Assembly: GCF_003931855.1 (NCBI RefSeq)
Contig: NZ_CP034248.1
Location: forward strand, 2,666,001-2,730,000
DNA: 64,000 nt
From: Paenibacillus lentus
Lineage (GTDB): Bacteria > Bacillota > Bacilli > Paenibacillales > Paenibacillaceae
Direction: 5' to 3'
Program-made: the position numbers and the translations under genes
The notes under the pieces: generated by a model
What the model was told of the DNA's origin: nothing
Database searches by the model: none
What the model saw: only the letters and a program-made list of their open reading frames with translations
In this document: positions 43,011 to 51,804 of the stretch, in pieces
Position numbering within the stretch: the first letter of the stretch is position 1
Layout: each line of letters opens with the position of its first letter

Positions 43011-43390
43011 ATTTTATTCTCCTTTAAGTGTTTGATCATGAAATGACTTGTATTTTAGTTTGATTAAGAAGTTATATGAACAAGATCGGATGCAACCAGC
43101 TAAATTTATAAGTCACCCCCAGGCATGATAGAGTTTTACGTGTCCAGCTATACTCTCCTTTCGGATGACCAGCCCCTTTCTTTATGAGGCGTTTTTTTTT
43201 AAGTGCAAGGAAATTCAGAGGATATCCAACTTATGCCAATCTATAAAATACTTAATGTTACTATATTTGTCAACGTTTGGGCTGGATCTCTGAAATGTCT
43301 CCAAACACAAATAATGCCCGCCCGACTTCCTAGGGAGAAGCGGGAGGGCTGAAGAATTTATTGTCCTGTTATCCGGAACTTTGCTGGTAA
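43011..43390. other. intergenic region between the GH5 and ArsR genes
   Basis: This 380-bp gap contains the upstream region of the GH5 gene (reverse strand), a weak forward hairpin followed by nine T residues at about 43168-43200, and the terminator of the ArsR gene at 43316-43349. No open frame was supported. Confidence 0.5.
43316..43349 (-). terminator. probable terminator of the ArsR-type gene
   Basis: GCCC, CCCG and CTTC segments on the left pair in order with GAAG, CGGG and GGGC on the right, with single-base bulges. The reverse-strand tail (ATTATTTG) is moderately T-rich. It lies 42 bases after the gene's stop. Confidence 0.5.
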
Positions 43391-44293
43391 TCAGAGGTAA
43401 TACAGCTCGAAGATCAGATGCTCGTTGTAATTGCCGAAGCCTTTGCCGAACAGGGTCAAACCGCCAACATGTTCGGCATCATCCTCGACGGACAGTTTGA
43501 ATGTCCATTGCTTATGAAGGATATGAACATCGTCCAATGTAACCTCGGATAATTTCAATCCGTCCATATATGTTCCTTCATGCGTTATGCGCAGCTTCTT
43601 GAGCAGTCCGTATTGGTTGGTCTGATGATGCCACCAGCTAGGCGTATACTTGCCTCTGCTGTCCCCGTAATCACCAGGGCTCGTCCAATATCCGAGATGG
43701 ACTCCGTTCAGACTGAACGTAATATCTGATGGCCAATTATTGTTCGTGCTTGGCGCTTCAGAAGCAATTTCCATCGTGATGACAAGCTCTTCGGGCTGCT
43801 GACTCGATAATAAGAAATTTGGGATCTTATATTCTATAAACCCTTTGCCGAACCACAGAATACCGGCATTAATCCGTTCCTGATCCCAGAAATGCCTCGG
43901 ATCGTCAAAACTGCCGATGATATGATCGACCGTAGCCAGGCCGCATGTCGGTTCAATCACGAAGTCGGAGTAATGGCCGACCGGAATTTCAGTGCGATGG
44001 CATTTATATTCGTTTTCCTCCTTGCGGGGAATGGCGATTTCGATGCTGTCGACGGCAAGGGAGCATATTTTTTGCAATCCGTTTCGTCCCGGGGCCATTT
44101 CGCTGGAAATAAGGCCAGCGGCTTCTAATTTGCGAACGTGCATCGTCATAATAGCACTGCTGAGCTGCAGTGCTTCGGCCAGTTCTTTAATATTCATGGG
44201 GTGCTCAGCGAGCTGAGTCAATATTTTTAGCCGTACAGCGCTGGATAACGCTTCATATACGGGAAGTGATTGCTCTGTAAGATTTAGCTTCAT
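43391..44293 (-). CDS. ArsR-type winged-helix regulator with a beta-rich C-terminal domain
   Basis: Residues 1-85 are an ArsR-like winged helix (LSSAVRLKILTQLAEHPMNIKELAEALQLSS is broken here as LSSAVRLKILTQL and NIKELAEALQLSS), so the protein should bind DNA. ArsR proteins are usually about 100 residues; this one has about 200 more, rich in beta strands and aromatics (GYWTSPGDYGDSRGK, PSWWHHQTNQYG), resembling a sugar-binding jelly roll. No metal-binding Cys cluster is seen. It lies between the GH5 and GH4 genes and may sense a carbohydrate. Confidence 0.75.
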   Translation of the reverse strand: MKLNLTEQSLPVYEALSSAVRLKILTQLAEHPMNIKELAEALQLSSAIMTMHVRKLEAAGLISSEMAPGRNGLQKICSLAVDSIEIAIPRKEENEYKCHRTEIPVGHYSDFVIEPTCGLATVDHIIGSFDDPRHFWDQERINAGILWFGKGFIEYKIPNFLLSSQQPEELVITMEIASEAPSTNNNWPSDITFSLNGVHLGYWTSPGDYGDSRGKYTPSWWHHQTNQYGLLKKLRITHEGTYMDGLKLSEVTLDDVHILHKQWTFKLSVEDDAEHVGGLTLFGKGFGNYNEHLIFELYYL

Positions 44294-44427
44294 TAGAGTT
44301 ATGCCTCCATCATTTACTTTTTACTTTATTTATATATATGTTATACGATTAATGATTCTGTTATTTAAATGTTCTATTTCTATTGTAGTTGATGCCGCTC
44401 AAATAGGAAAGCTTGTAATAGGCTTTT

Positions 44428-45303
44428 TTAATCAAACTTGGACGGGGGAACGTTATAGTATTTTTTAAAAGCCTTCGAAAACGTAAAAGGATCGGGGTAG
44501 CCAAGAAGGCTGGCGATTTCCTGAATCGTATATTTCTTTAAGTTCAGGTAATCCCTCGCCCGGTTCATCTTAACCTGGTAAATATATTGTCCCGGAGTAA
44601 TGCCTAATGTCTTTTTGAAATAAGTGATGAAGTATTTCTCGGATATGCCGACAAGCTGGGCGAGCTCACTCATTTTAATCGATTTGTGCAGATGATTGTT
44701 AATATAACCGAATACCGGCTGCAGCACGTCCAAATTCCGCTCGGCTGTTTTTGGCATTCTCCCGCTCAGAAATGTGCCGGTATACCGCTCTTGTCCATAG
44801 AGTTCAATGATTTTGGCGATGACAGCAATCAGGTAAGCTTTTAAGTATAGACGGTTCCCAGGCAAGCTGCTTAACTGATTCGATTGCATAAATGCTTTGC
44901 TAAACAGGACGGTTTCTTCCCGAATCAGCTCTTCCGGTATAATTCCCGAGAGCGGAAAGTCGCTCAGAATTCGCTGCTGCTTACCGATTTCGAAGTCGAA
45001 ATGCACGTAAATAAACCGGCAGCCCTGATCGGTAGTAGAAGCCATATAAGGAATTCCCGGATAAAAAAAGACCACATCTCCCGGCCCGGCCTCATGTTCG
45101 ATTCCATCGATACGAATCGTAACGGTTCCGGATTGAATGAACCAAAGATCGTAGTCGATGTGCGCCTTATGCTCGACCCACTTTCCGTCATGGGCGTGCT
45201 CAAAAACAGACTTCATTCGCAGCGAGATCAAATCCGACAATTCATTGAGAATTCCCATGTCCTTCATTTTCATATCCCGTATCATTCCTCTACCGTAAGA
45301 CAT
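44428..45303 (-). CDS. AraC family regulator beside GH4
   Basis: The 291-residue product has an N-terminal cupin sensor domain (HEAGPGDVVFFYPGIPYM) and two C-terminal helix-turn-helix motifs (MSELAQLVGISEKYFITYF; TIQEIASLLGYPDPFTFSKAF). The start is not certain: the ATG at 45303 lacks a clear ribosome binding site and in-frame ATGs follow at 45288 and 45276. It is divergent from the GH4 gene, 141 bases away, and is the likely activator of that gene. Confidence 0.85.
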   Translation of the reverse strand: MSYGRGMIRDMKMKDMGILNELSDLISLRMKSVFEHAHDGKWVEHKAHIDYDLWFIQSGTVTIRIDGIEHEAGPGDVVFFYPGIPYMASTTDQGCRFIYVHFDFEIGKQQRILSDFPLSGIIPEELIREETVLFSKAFMQSNQLSSLPGNRLYLKAYLIAVIAKIIELYGQERYTGTFLSGRMPKTAERNLDVLQPVFGYINNHLHKSIKMSELAQLVGISEKYFITYFKKTLGITPGQYIYQVKMNRARDYLNLKKYTIQEIASLLGYPDPFTFSKAFKKYYNVPPSKFD

Positions 45304-45409
45304 ATTTCAAATAATTATAGTATACCATCGAAGTTTCCGCTCATAAATAATCAAACTATTTGACATGAACGTAAAACTATCTCATATTCTACTTTCGAAA
45401 TCCGCCTTC

Positions 45410-45415
45410 TATAAT
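45410..45415 (+). promoter_or_regulatory. possible -10 box of the GH4 gene
   Basis: TATAAT at 45410-45415 has no good -35 box 17 bases upstream (TTCTAC). This suits a promoter that needs an activator such as the divergent AraC protein. The ATG is 30 bases downstream. Confidence 0.35.
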
Positions 45416-45444
45416 GGGGTCATAACCCATAAGGAGGGCTTGAT

Positions 45445-46833
45445 ATGATAGATTCTAAAGTGCCACAACCGAAGATCGTCGTTATCGGGGCGGGAAGTTT
45501 ATTCTTTGGGCGCCAATCGATTTGGCAAATGGTCGACTCTAAATATTTGAATCAAGGAACACTTGCTTTGGTAGATACAGACGAAGAAAAGCTGTCCAAG
45601 ATGGTCAGGCTTGCAGAAATGGTTGCCAAGGAGAATGATGTGCCCCTTAAAGTGGAGGGCTCGACGAATCGGAGAGAGGTGCTGAAGGGCGCTGATTTCG
45701 TCGTCCTCAGCTTTGCTGAAGATACTGTAAAATACCGCGGCATCGATTGCCAGATTTCTTTAAAATACGGAATTCGCATGTGCTCCGGGGATACCATCGG
45801 CCCAGGCGGGATCTTCAGAGCCATGAGAGAGCTGCCAGTCATCATGGAATGCGCTAAAGACATCGAGGAGCTTTGTCCCGATGCGTGGGTCATTAATTAT
45901 ATCAATCCGTCTGCTGTCCATGGAATCGCTTTAAGCCGATATGCGCCGCAGCTGAAAACCTTCGCCCTTTGCGATAGCCACCATATGCCGCATAAGAAAG
46001 CTTACTATGCCATTCGGGCAGGCATCATTGAGGATATTAGTGAGTTCAATGGGGAAATCGATCGGAAATTTGATTTCCGCATAGCCGGCGTCAATCATTT
46101 CACCTGGCTGCTTAAGGCCGAGTATGATGGAAAGGATGTCATGCCGCAGGTAGCTGAGTCGATGAGAATATCGGCGGGAACGGAAAACGATGGCGGGGAT
46201 ACAGGTGCGAAGGCGCTTTATAACGATGCCATCACGTATGAGCTCTATAACATTTTCGGATATATTCCGACATGTACGGCCCACACGAAAGAATACGTCC
46301 GCTATTGGCAGGGACTGGGCAAGACGAAGGACGTCATTCCCCCTTTATCGATTTGGGAAACGGAAGATCGGTATCAACGGCATGAGGAGATGTGGGGGCA
46401 AGTGGATGATTTCCTTTCCGGAAAACGTCCGATCACCGACTACATGAAATCATTCGGGCCCGATCACGCCACGGATATTATCGAAAATATGGTGGGCCAT
46501 TTGGGCAAGCGGTTCTTTATTAATACGCTCAATAACGGGGCGGTGACGAACATGAATGACGACGCTTTCCTTGAATTGTTATGTGAAGTGAAAATGGACG
46601 GAATCAAACCCCTTCACGTGGGTGAGATGCCCCGGGGAATCCGGGGCATGCAGGAGCTCGTGCTCGATACGCACGAACTGACGGCGGAGGCTGTTGTAGA
46701 AGGAAGCTTCACGAAATTGAGAAGAGCGATGCTAACTGATCCGCTGGTAAATTCCATACATGATGCAGATATGATGATTAAAGAGCTGCTGGAGTTGGAA
46801 AAGGAGATCATCCCGGGATATTGGTATGAGTAA
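45445..46833 (+). CDS. GH4 family NAD-dependent glycosidase
   Basis: The 462-residue enzyme has the GH4 N-terminal NAD-binding motif IVVIGAGSLFFG, the middle motif INYINPSAVHG, and the metal/substrate loop CDSHHMP followed by AGVNHFTWL. GH4 enzymes use NAD and Mn2+ in an oxidation-elimination mechanism and act on alpha- or beta-linked sugars, including galacturonides and glucuronides. The residues after the loop Cys help define the substrate; CDSHH is not one of the patterns I know (CHEV, CHSV, CNxP, CHGx). Proximity to kduI and kduD makes a uronide plausible. AAGGAGG precedes the ATG. Confidence 0.87.
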   Translation: MIDSKVPQPKIVVIGAGSLFFGRQSIWQMVDSKYLNQGTLALVDTDEEKLSKMVRLAEMVAKENDVPLKVEGSTNRREVLKGADFVVLSFAEDTVKYRGIDCQISLKYGIRMCSGDTIGPGGIFRAMRELPVIMECAKDIEELCPDAWVINYINPSAVHGIALSRYAPQLKTFALCDSHHMPHKKAYYAIRAGIIEDISEFNGEIDRKFDFRIAGVNHFTWLLKAEYDGKDVMPQVAESMRISAGTENDGGDTGAKALYNDAITYELYNIFGYIPTCTAHTKEYVRYWQGLGKTKDVIPPLSIWETEDRYQRHEEMWGQVDDFLSGKRPITDYMKSFGPDHATDIIENMVGHLGKRFFINTLNNGAVTNMNDDAFLELLCEVKMDGIKPLHVGEMPRGIRGMQELVLDTHELTAEAVVEGSFTKLRRAMLTDPLVNSIHDADMMIKELLELEKEIIPGYWYE

Positions 46834-46936
46834 TAACTGGATTGTTAAGTCTAAAAGGACTATGCGGGAGAGGGGCATTTTCATATCAATGAAGTCTGCC
46901 CGCAACATAAGTTTTGGGCGAATAAAATGAGAAAAG

Positions 46937-46975
46937 AGACATAAAGACGGTTTATCCTGGTCTTTATGTCTCTCT
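46937..46975. terminator. bidirectional terminator between GH4 and kduD
   Basis: GAGACATAAAGAC at 46937-46949 is the exact reverse complement of 46960-46972. T-rich sequence follows on both strands, slightly better on the reverse strand. It separates converging genes. Confidence 0.8.
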
Positions 46976-47091
46976 TTAAGTAGATCCTATATAGCTCTCT
47001 CTTGCCGACATTGCTCCCACGGCCGCATTTGCAGCTTCAGTATTAGCTTGCCGGGATTGTCGGCTCTATGAATCGAAAACATATAATTTTA

Positions 47092-47844
47092 TTATCTCGC
47101 CATCCAGCCGCCGTCTACGCAAAGAACGTGGCCGTTTAAGTAATCGGATGCCGAGGATGCCAGGAACACTGCTGGACCCTTCAGGTCTTCAGGAGTTCCC
47201 CAGCGTCCGGCAGGGATTCGATCCGTAATTGATGCGAAGCGGTTCTCGTCCGCGCGGATTTGTGCGGTGTTATCCGTCGCCATGTAGCCGGGAGCAATAC
47301 CATTGATTTGCAGCCCGCTCTCCGCCCATTCGTTGGCGAATGCTCTAGTTAGCCCGGCTACGCCGTGTTTACTTGCTGTATAGCCGGGTACATTGATTCC
47401 GCCTTGATAGGAGAGCATCGAGCAAATATTGATAATTTTTCCGCTGCCTCTTTCCAGCATATGACGACCTGCGATTTGGGATAGCAGGAATACGGTGTTC
47501 AGGTTCAGGTTGATCACATCAAACCAATCCTTTTCACTGTGGTCTTTGGCTGGTGTCCGGCGAATAATGCCGGCATTATTCACGAGAATATCAATGTGGC
47601 CGGTAAGTTTAAGCGCTTCGTCGAAGGTCGCCTGTAATTTGCTATGATCGCTCAAGTCGACATCGATGGCCGAAGCTTTTCTGCCCAAGCTCTCGATTTG
47701 TTTTACTGTTTCTTCGCTAGAGCTAACGGAGACGCAGACCACGTCCGCCCCTGCCTCGGCCAAGCCGATGGCGATGCCTTGTCCCAATCCTCCGGTTGTG
47801 CCTGTTACTAGAGCCGTTTTGCCTGTTAAATCAAATAATTTCAT
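47092..47844 (-). CDS. kduD: 2-dehydro-3-deoxy-D-gluconate 5-dehydrogenase KduD
   Basis: The 250-residue short-chain dehydrogenase interconverts 2,5-diketo-3-deoxygluconate and 2-keto-3-deoxygluconate with NAD(H), a step in pectin and uronate breakdown. The cofactor motif is TGTTGGLGQG, NNAG is present, and the catalytic Tyr and Lys are in YTASKHG. The length and the linked kduI gene make KduD the best choice among similar dehydrogenases. It is the last gene of kduI-deoR-kduD. Confidence 0.9.
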   Translation of the reverse strand: MKLFDLTGKTALVTGTTGGLGQGIAIGLAEAGADVVCVSVSSSEETVKQIESLGRKASAIDVDLSDHSKLQATFDEALKLTGHIDILVNNAGIIRRTPAKDHSEKDWFDVINLNLNTVFLLSQIAGRHMLERGSGKIINICSMLSYQGGINVPGYTASKHGVAGLTRAFANEWAESGLQINGIAPGYMATDNTAQIRADENRFASITDRIPAGRWGTPEDLKGPAVFLASSASDYLNGHVLCVDGGWMAR

Positions 47845-47867
47845 GGTTGGACTCTCCTTTTATCAAA

Positions 47868-48638
47868 TTAGCAATTCTGGTCGGTGCCGCACTCTAACGT
47901 GACTCCAGCATGACTGTATTGTTGGGCGGTTTCGGCTGGGAGCCCACTGTCGGTAATGATGCAGGTCAGTTCGCTTAGGGAAGCGAACGTCCGCAGTGCG
48001 GTCTGCCCAAATTTATGATGATTAATGACGGCGATGACTTCATGGGCCGTCTCGATCAAGGCCCGCTTGAAGTCAATAAGATCTCCCGTATAAATCGACA
48101 AACCATGGTCGGGATGAATGCCAGTCGCCGAAATAAATGCTTTCTGAATGTTTAACTGTCGGATATATGAGGTTGCTTCCGGTCCCGCCAGCATGTTACG
48201 AACCCGATAGCCGCCAGGAACAACGAGACGTATGTTGTCCTTTGCGGCCAGTTCGCTGATGATATACACATCATTAGTAATGACGGTTAACGGTTCGTTG
48301 CTTAGGCGTCGTGCAATCTCCAGCGTCGTGCTCCCACCATCGAGTGCAATAATATCGTTGGGTTCGATATGCAGTAAGGCCCTGCTTGCGATATCAGCCT
48401 TCTCGTCTGCATGCTTTGTTAAAGGCTCCTTGGACGGTAGGATCCCGAATTGATCACTTTGCGCCAGTATAGCACCGCCGTGAACGCGAACGATTAATCC
48501 CTGCTCTTCAAGCCGGGTTAAATCCTCGCGAATCGTCTTGCCGGTAACGCCCAGCTTGTCGCTTAATTCCGCCACCGTAACCTCTTTGTTTGTCAGCAGA
48601 ACCTCCATAATTCTCTCATGCCGTCTAATCGGACTCAT
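47868..48638 (-). CDS. DeoR family transcriptional repressor
   Basis: The 256-residue protein has an N-terminal DeoR helix-turn-helix (EVTVAELSDKLGVTGKTIREDL) and a sugar-phosphate-binding C-terminal domain with ALDGGSTTLEIAR. DeoR proteins release DNA when they bind a phosphorylated sugar. It stands between kduI and kduD in the same direction, so it probably represses this uronate operon, with a keto-deoxy sugar derivative as inducer. Confidence 0.9.
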   Translation of the reverse strand: MSPIRRHERIMEVLLTNKEVTVAELSDKLGVTGKTIREDLTRLEEQGLIVRVHGGAILAQSDQFGILPSKEPLTKHADEKADIASRALLHIEPNDIIALDGGSTTLEIARRLSNEPLTVITNDVYIISELAAKDNIRLVVPGGYRVRNMLAGPEATSYIRQLNIQKAFISATGIHPDHGLSIYTGDLIDFKRALIETAHEVIAVINHHKFGQTALRTFASLSELTCIITDSGLPAETAQQYSHAGVTLECGTDQNC

Positions 48639-48670
48639 ACCATCTCAACTCTTCCGTAAATATTATCTCT

Positions 48671-49504
48671 CTATCTTAAATCCTTCATGGCTACGGCGTC
48701 CATATCACTATAAATTTTGTTATCGCCGGCCATGCCCCAGATGAATGTATAATTGCTCGTTCCCACACCGCTATGAATGGACCAGCTAGGAGAGATGACA
48801 GCCTCTTCGTTTCTCATCACGATATGACGTGTTTCTGTCGGTTCGCCCATGAGATGGATGACGACTGAATCTTCGGGAAGATCGAAGTACATATAAGCTT
48901 CCATCCGGCGTGGGTGAACATGCGCTGGCATCGTGTTCCACATGTTGCCTGTCTTAAGCTGCGTCATCCCCATAACCAGCTGGGAGCTCTGAATACCGTC
49001 CGCATGGATGAAGCGATGGATCGTGCGGTCGTTGGAGTTTTGAATCGAGCCAAGTGCGCTGGAATCCGCTTCTCCGAGCGTCGTCTTCGCTGTAGGGAAC
49101 TCTTTGTGGGCTGGTGCCGAGTTCAGATAGAATTTGGCTGGCTTGTCAGCATCCTTGCTTCTGAAAATAACCTCTTTGGAGCCCATTCCTACATACAAGC
49201 AGTCTTTTGTGTTCAGATCGTATTCCGTGCCATCTACGATAATGGTACCAGGGCCGCCTACGTTGATTGCTCCAATCTCGCGGCGCTCCAGGAAGAAGGA
49301 TACGCCAAGCTCCTTCAGATCTGTTTCCAGCTTGACGTCTTGCTTCACGGGATAAGCACCGCCGATGATCAAGCGATCCTCGTGAGTCAAAACCAGCTCC
49401 AATTTGTCGGCCGTAAATAAAGTTGGAATATGAAATTCCTGACGCAGCCGATCCGTGTCGAACTGTTTTACTTCATTTGGGTGAGATGCGTAACGTCTTT
49501 CCAT
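48671..49504 (-). CDS. kduI: 5-keto-4-deoxyuronate isomerase KduI
   Basis: I choose the ATG at 49504, preceded by AGGAGG, giving the normal length of 277 residues and the family N-terminus MERRYASHPNEVKQFDT. The frame is open much further upstream but that part has no family resemblance. The metal-binding site of this cupin enzyme is visible as HVHPRRMEAYMYFDL. KduI isomerises the product of unsaturated galacturonate for KduD. It is the first gene of the kduI-deoR-kduD operon. Confidence 0.95.
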   Translation of the reverse strand: MERRYASHPNEVKQFDTDRLRQEFHIPTLFTADKLELVLTHEDRLIIGGAYPVKQDVKLETDLKELGVSFFLERREIGAINVGGPGTIIVDGTEYDLNTKDCLYVGMGSKEVIFRSKDADKPAKFYLNSAPAHKEFPTAKTTLGEADSSALGSIQNSNDRTIHRFIHADGIQSSQLVMGMTQLKTGNMWNTMPAHVHPRRMEAYMYFDLPEDSVVIHLMGEPTETRHIVMRNEEAVISPSWSIHSGVGTSNYTFIWGMAGDNKIYSDMDAVAMKDLR

Positions 49505-49751
49505 TTTAAAAGCCTCCTCTTGTCGTTCGTTTTTTGGTTTAAGATGTTCATATAGGTTCATATTAATCCGTTTGTGTTTATTTTGCAAGCGGTTTAATGA
49601 TTTTATTTCAGGGGAAGACAAGATTAGTCCAAGAACTGAAGAATGTGCAAGTATAACATTAAAAATTACATTTGAAGATAAAATCGGCGTGTTATGATAT
49701 TGAAATAAGGATAGGTATGGAGATCCATCCGCAGCGGGAGGAGAATCAATC

Positions 49752-51407
49752 ATGTGTTCATATCGGTGTAGAATGAACGAAATTATACGAAGGGTGGCGC
49801 GAAAAGCCTGGAGACGGCCGCTGTTAAATAGTGGCTTATGGTTTCATGGCGATATTCGCGATAACTATTATTACGCATCTTATTTGTTCGCTGCTGCCGT
49901 TGATCTGGAGGAAATGTCAATTTTTGATCGCGAGGAAGGAAAGCAGCTCGCCGAAAAAGTGCTATACCGGGTGCTCCAATTGCAGGACACCAACCCCCAT
50001 AGCCCGATGTACGGACATTGGCCCCTTAACTTACATCCAGCTCCCGAGCAAGCCCTGCCTCATGAGCTGCCCGTAGAATTAATGGGAAGCCTGATGGTTT
50101 ATTTCTACCATAACTACGCAAAGCATATGAGCTGCGAGTTGGCGGAAAGCTTTGAAGCTGCATTAAGAAACGTATATAAGGGTAATTTCTATCGCAAGCC
50201 GCTTGAGCATTACGGTCACCACGAGGCAAAGTTTACGGCGGCCAAGTTGATTTTCGGCCAAAAGTATAACGATCAGGAACTGATTGAAGACGGGAGAGAC
50301 AGCCTGCGGCGTACACTTGAGATGATTCGCAAGGAGGGAATGGCGGAGTACGGCGCGCTCCCGTGGTTCTGGCACTGGATTCAGGCGTTCACATGCGCCT
50401 TTGAGCTGATGGAGGATGAAGGGCTTAAAGTCGAGCTGGCCGAAATGCTCGATTATTTATGGCGCTTAAGGGCGAGCCTTTACTTGAAAGGCGCTTGGGT
50501 CGGTGCGCATTCCCGCGGTTGGCCGCATGACGCGCCAAAGGATGCGAATGTTCTGCATGATTATGTGCAATTTGGCGATTTTGAACTGCCGGAAAAAATG
50601 CCTCGTACGGAATACGCCGGTCTGCTGTTCCGTGCAGCCCCAGAGAGTGCCCGGAGCATGGCGTTAATTAGAAAGCAGCCGTCCGAGGTGTGCAGTTCAA
50701 TCATAAAAAGGGTCGAGGGGCAGAGACGAGTGCTGCATTCGTATGTTTATATCACCGAACAGTTCGCGGCAGGCGGATTGTGGGAGAGAGTCAAGGAGTT
50801 TGATAACGAGCAGCTGCGCTGGCTGTTCAGTTTGCCGGTGCGCTCTTGCGGGTTAGGCAATCAGCTGTACTTTTTTCACCCCGGAGACGGATTTGATCCA
50901 TCTGGATGCGACCCTCGCCATCAAAGCGAATGGATGGAGGTACTTTATCATCAGAATGTAGTGATTGCGCTGTATCCGCTGCCTGGGGCGGTTCGGGATG
51001 AGGTCATTGGCGTTATTCCCGAGGGGGAGTGGCTGGAGGAGCCGGAAGCATTGTACGGTAAAGTAGAAGAAGCTTACTTCGCAGTATACCTGACCGGGCC
51101 ATATGAAATTCGTCAGCAGGACGGTTATCGTCTTGTCGTGTGCCGCGGACGCAGGGGGGGAGTCGTGGTTGAAGCAGTCGGAGCTGCCGCGGCAAATGAG
51201 CGCGGAATCTTAGATTTGGGCCAATTCGCCGGCGCGATGTCACAAAATCACCCCCGATTTACAGTGGATAGAGAATTTCAGGTCGATTATACGGGGATAC
51301 TAAGCGGCAAGAAGTTTTGTTTATCTATAAAGGATAGAGGTGGTTCGGAAGCGTTGATCGATGGTCAGTCTGTTTGCTACGATGATTACCACTATAGGGT
51401 GCTGTAG
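49752..51407 (+). CDS. unclassified protein, putative carbohydrate-active enzyme
   Basis: The 551-residue protein starts at an ATG with GGAGG 9 bases upstream and is divergent from kduI. Residues 1-320 look mostly helical and rich in aromatic and His residues: WFHGDIRDNYYYASY, MYGHWPLNLHPAP, PWFWHWIQAF, GAHSRGWPHDAP. The last 200 residues look beta-rich. A helical toroid followed by a beta-sandwich is the plan of several glycoside hydrolases and polysaccharide lyases. There is no signal peptide. I do not recognise the family; a role on unsaturated uronide oligosaccharides upstream of KduI is inferred from position. Confidence 0.55.
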   Translation: MCSYRCRMNEIIRRVARKAWRRPLLNSGLWFHGDIRDNYYYASYLFAAAVDLEEMSIFDREEGKQLAEKVLYRVLQLQDTNPHSPMYGHWPLNLHPAPEQALPHELPVELMGSLMVYFYHNYAKHMSCELAESFEAALRNVYKGNFYRKPLEHYGHHEAKFTAAKLIFGQKYNDQELIEDGRDSLRRTLEMIRKEGMAEYGALPWFWHWIQAFTCAFELMEDEGLKVELAEMLDYLWRLRASLYLKGAWVGAHSRGWPHDAPKDANVLHDYVQFGDFELPEKMPRTEYAGLLFRAAPESARSMALIRKQPSEVCSSIIKRVEGQRRVLHSYVYITEQFAAGGLWERVKEFDNEQLRWLFSLPVRSCGLGNQLYFFHPGDGFDPSGCDPRHQSEWMEVLYHQNVVIALYPLPGAVRDEVIGVIPEGEWLEEPEALYGKVEEAYFAVYLTGPYEIRQQDGYRLVVCRGRRGGVVVEAVGAAAANERGILDLGQFAGAMSQNHPRFTVDREFQVDYTGILSGKKFCLSIKDRGGSEALIDGQSVCYDDYHYRVL

Positions 51408-51445
51408 TTTGGATGCTAAAGTCTGGATGCTGGTCTGAATTATCA

Positions 51446-51474
51446 TTGACGAGGCTGATTCAGTTTTATATAAT
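51446..51474 (+). promoter_or_regulatory. sigma-A promoter of the leuS T-box leader
   Basis: TTGACG at 51446-51451, a 17-bp spacer and a perfect TATAAT at 51469-51474. Transcription should begin near 51481, giving a leader of about 320 bases that carries the T-box. Confidence 0.85.
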
Positions 51475-51504
51475 GATTGGTAATCAAATTTTGATATTTG
51501 GAAC

Positions 51505-51783
51505 TTTGAAGAGGAATAATAGTTTGGATTCTGCCACTCAGAGAGCCGGTGCTTGGTGCAAGCCGGTTGGAGAATGCAAATGAACTCGCCTTGGAGTTAT
51601 GATGCAATGGGATTTTGGGTAGCTTAAGCTGCTGTCCTTGTCTCGCGAACATCATCGTCTTGCCCGCGTTAAGGGTGTAAAGGGAGCGGAACGCAAAGCA
51701 TGCTGGCCGCTAACTAGGGTGGTACCACGGGAATACTCCTCTCGTCCCTAGCGATGATACGCTATGGATCGAGAGGTTTTTTT
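51505..51783 (+). promoter_or_regulatory. T-box riboswitch (leucine) controlling leuS
   Basis: The leader upstream of leuS contains the conserved T-box sequence AGGGTGGTACCACGGG at 51716-51731, which pairs with the acceptor end of uncharged tRNA. The Stem I region (AGAGAGCCGGTG) carries the probable specifier codon CTC at 51585-51587 in GAACTCGCCTTGGAG, matching leucine. A terminator stem follows (51738-51753 with 51760-51776) and a T-run at 51777-51783. Uncharged tRNA-Leu should stabilise the antiterminator and turn leuS on. Confidence 0.92.
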
Positions 51784-51804
51784 AATTGAAGGGAGTTTAG
51801 GATC

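Noticed and set aside
46980..47069. Reverse-strand 29-codon frame with NTEAANAAVGAMSARE
   Set aside because: It looks somewhat protein-like but has no start, is too short, and lies after the kduD stop between hairpins; chance cannot be excluded.
49583..49598. Catabolite-repression (cre)-like site TTGCAAGCGGTTTAA upstream of kduI
   Set aside because: It lacks the conserved C near the 3' end of the consensus, and only one such half-good match was seen.
49672..49698. TTGAAG and TATGAT as a promoter of the unclassified enzyme
   Set aside because: The spacer is only 15 bases and both boxes deviate; the evidence is too weak.
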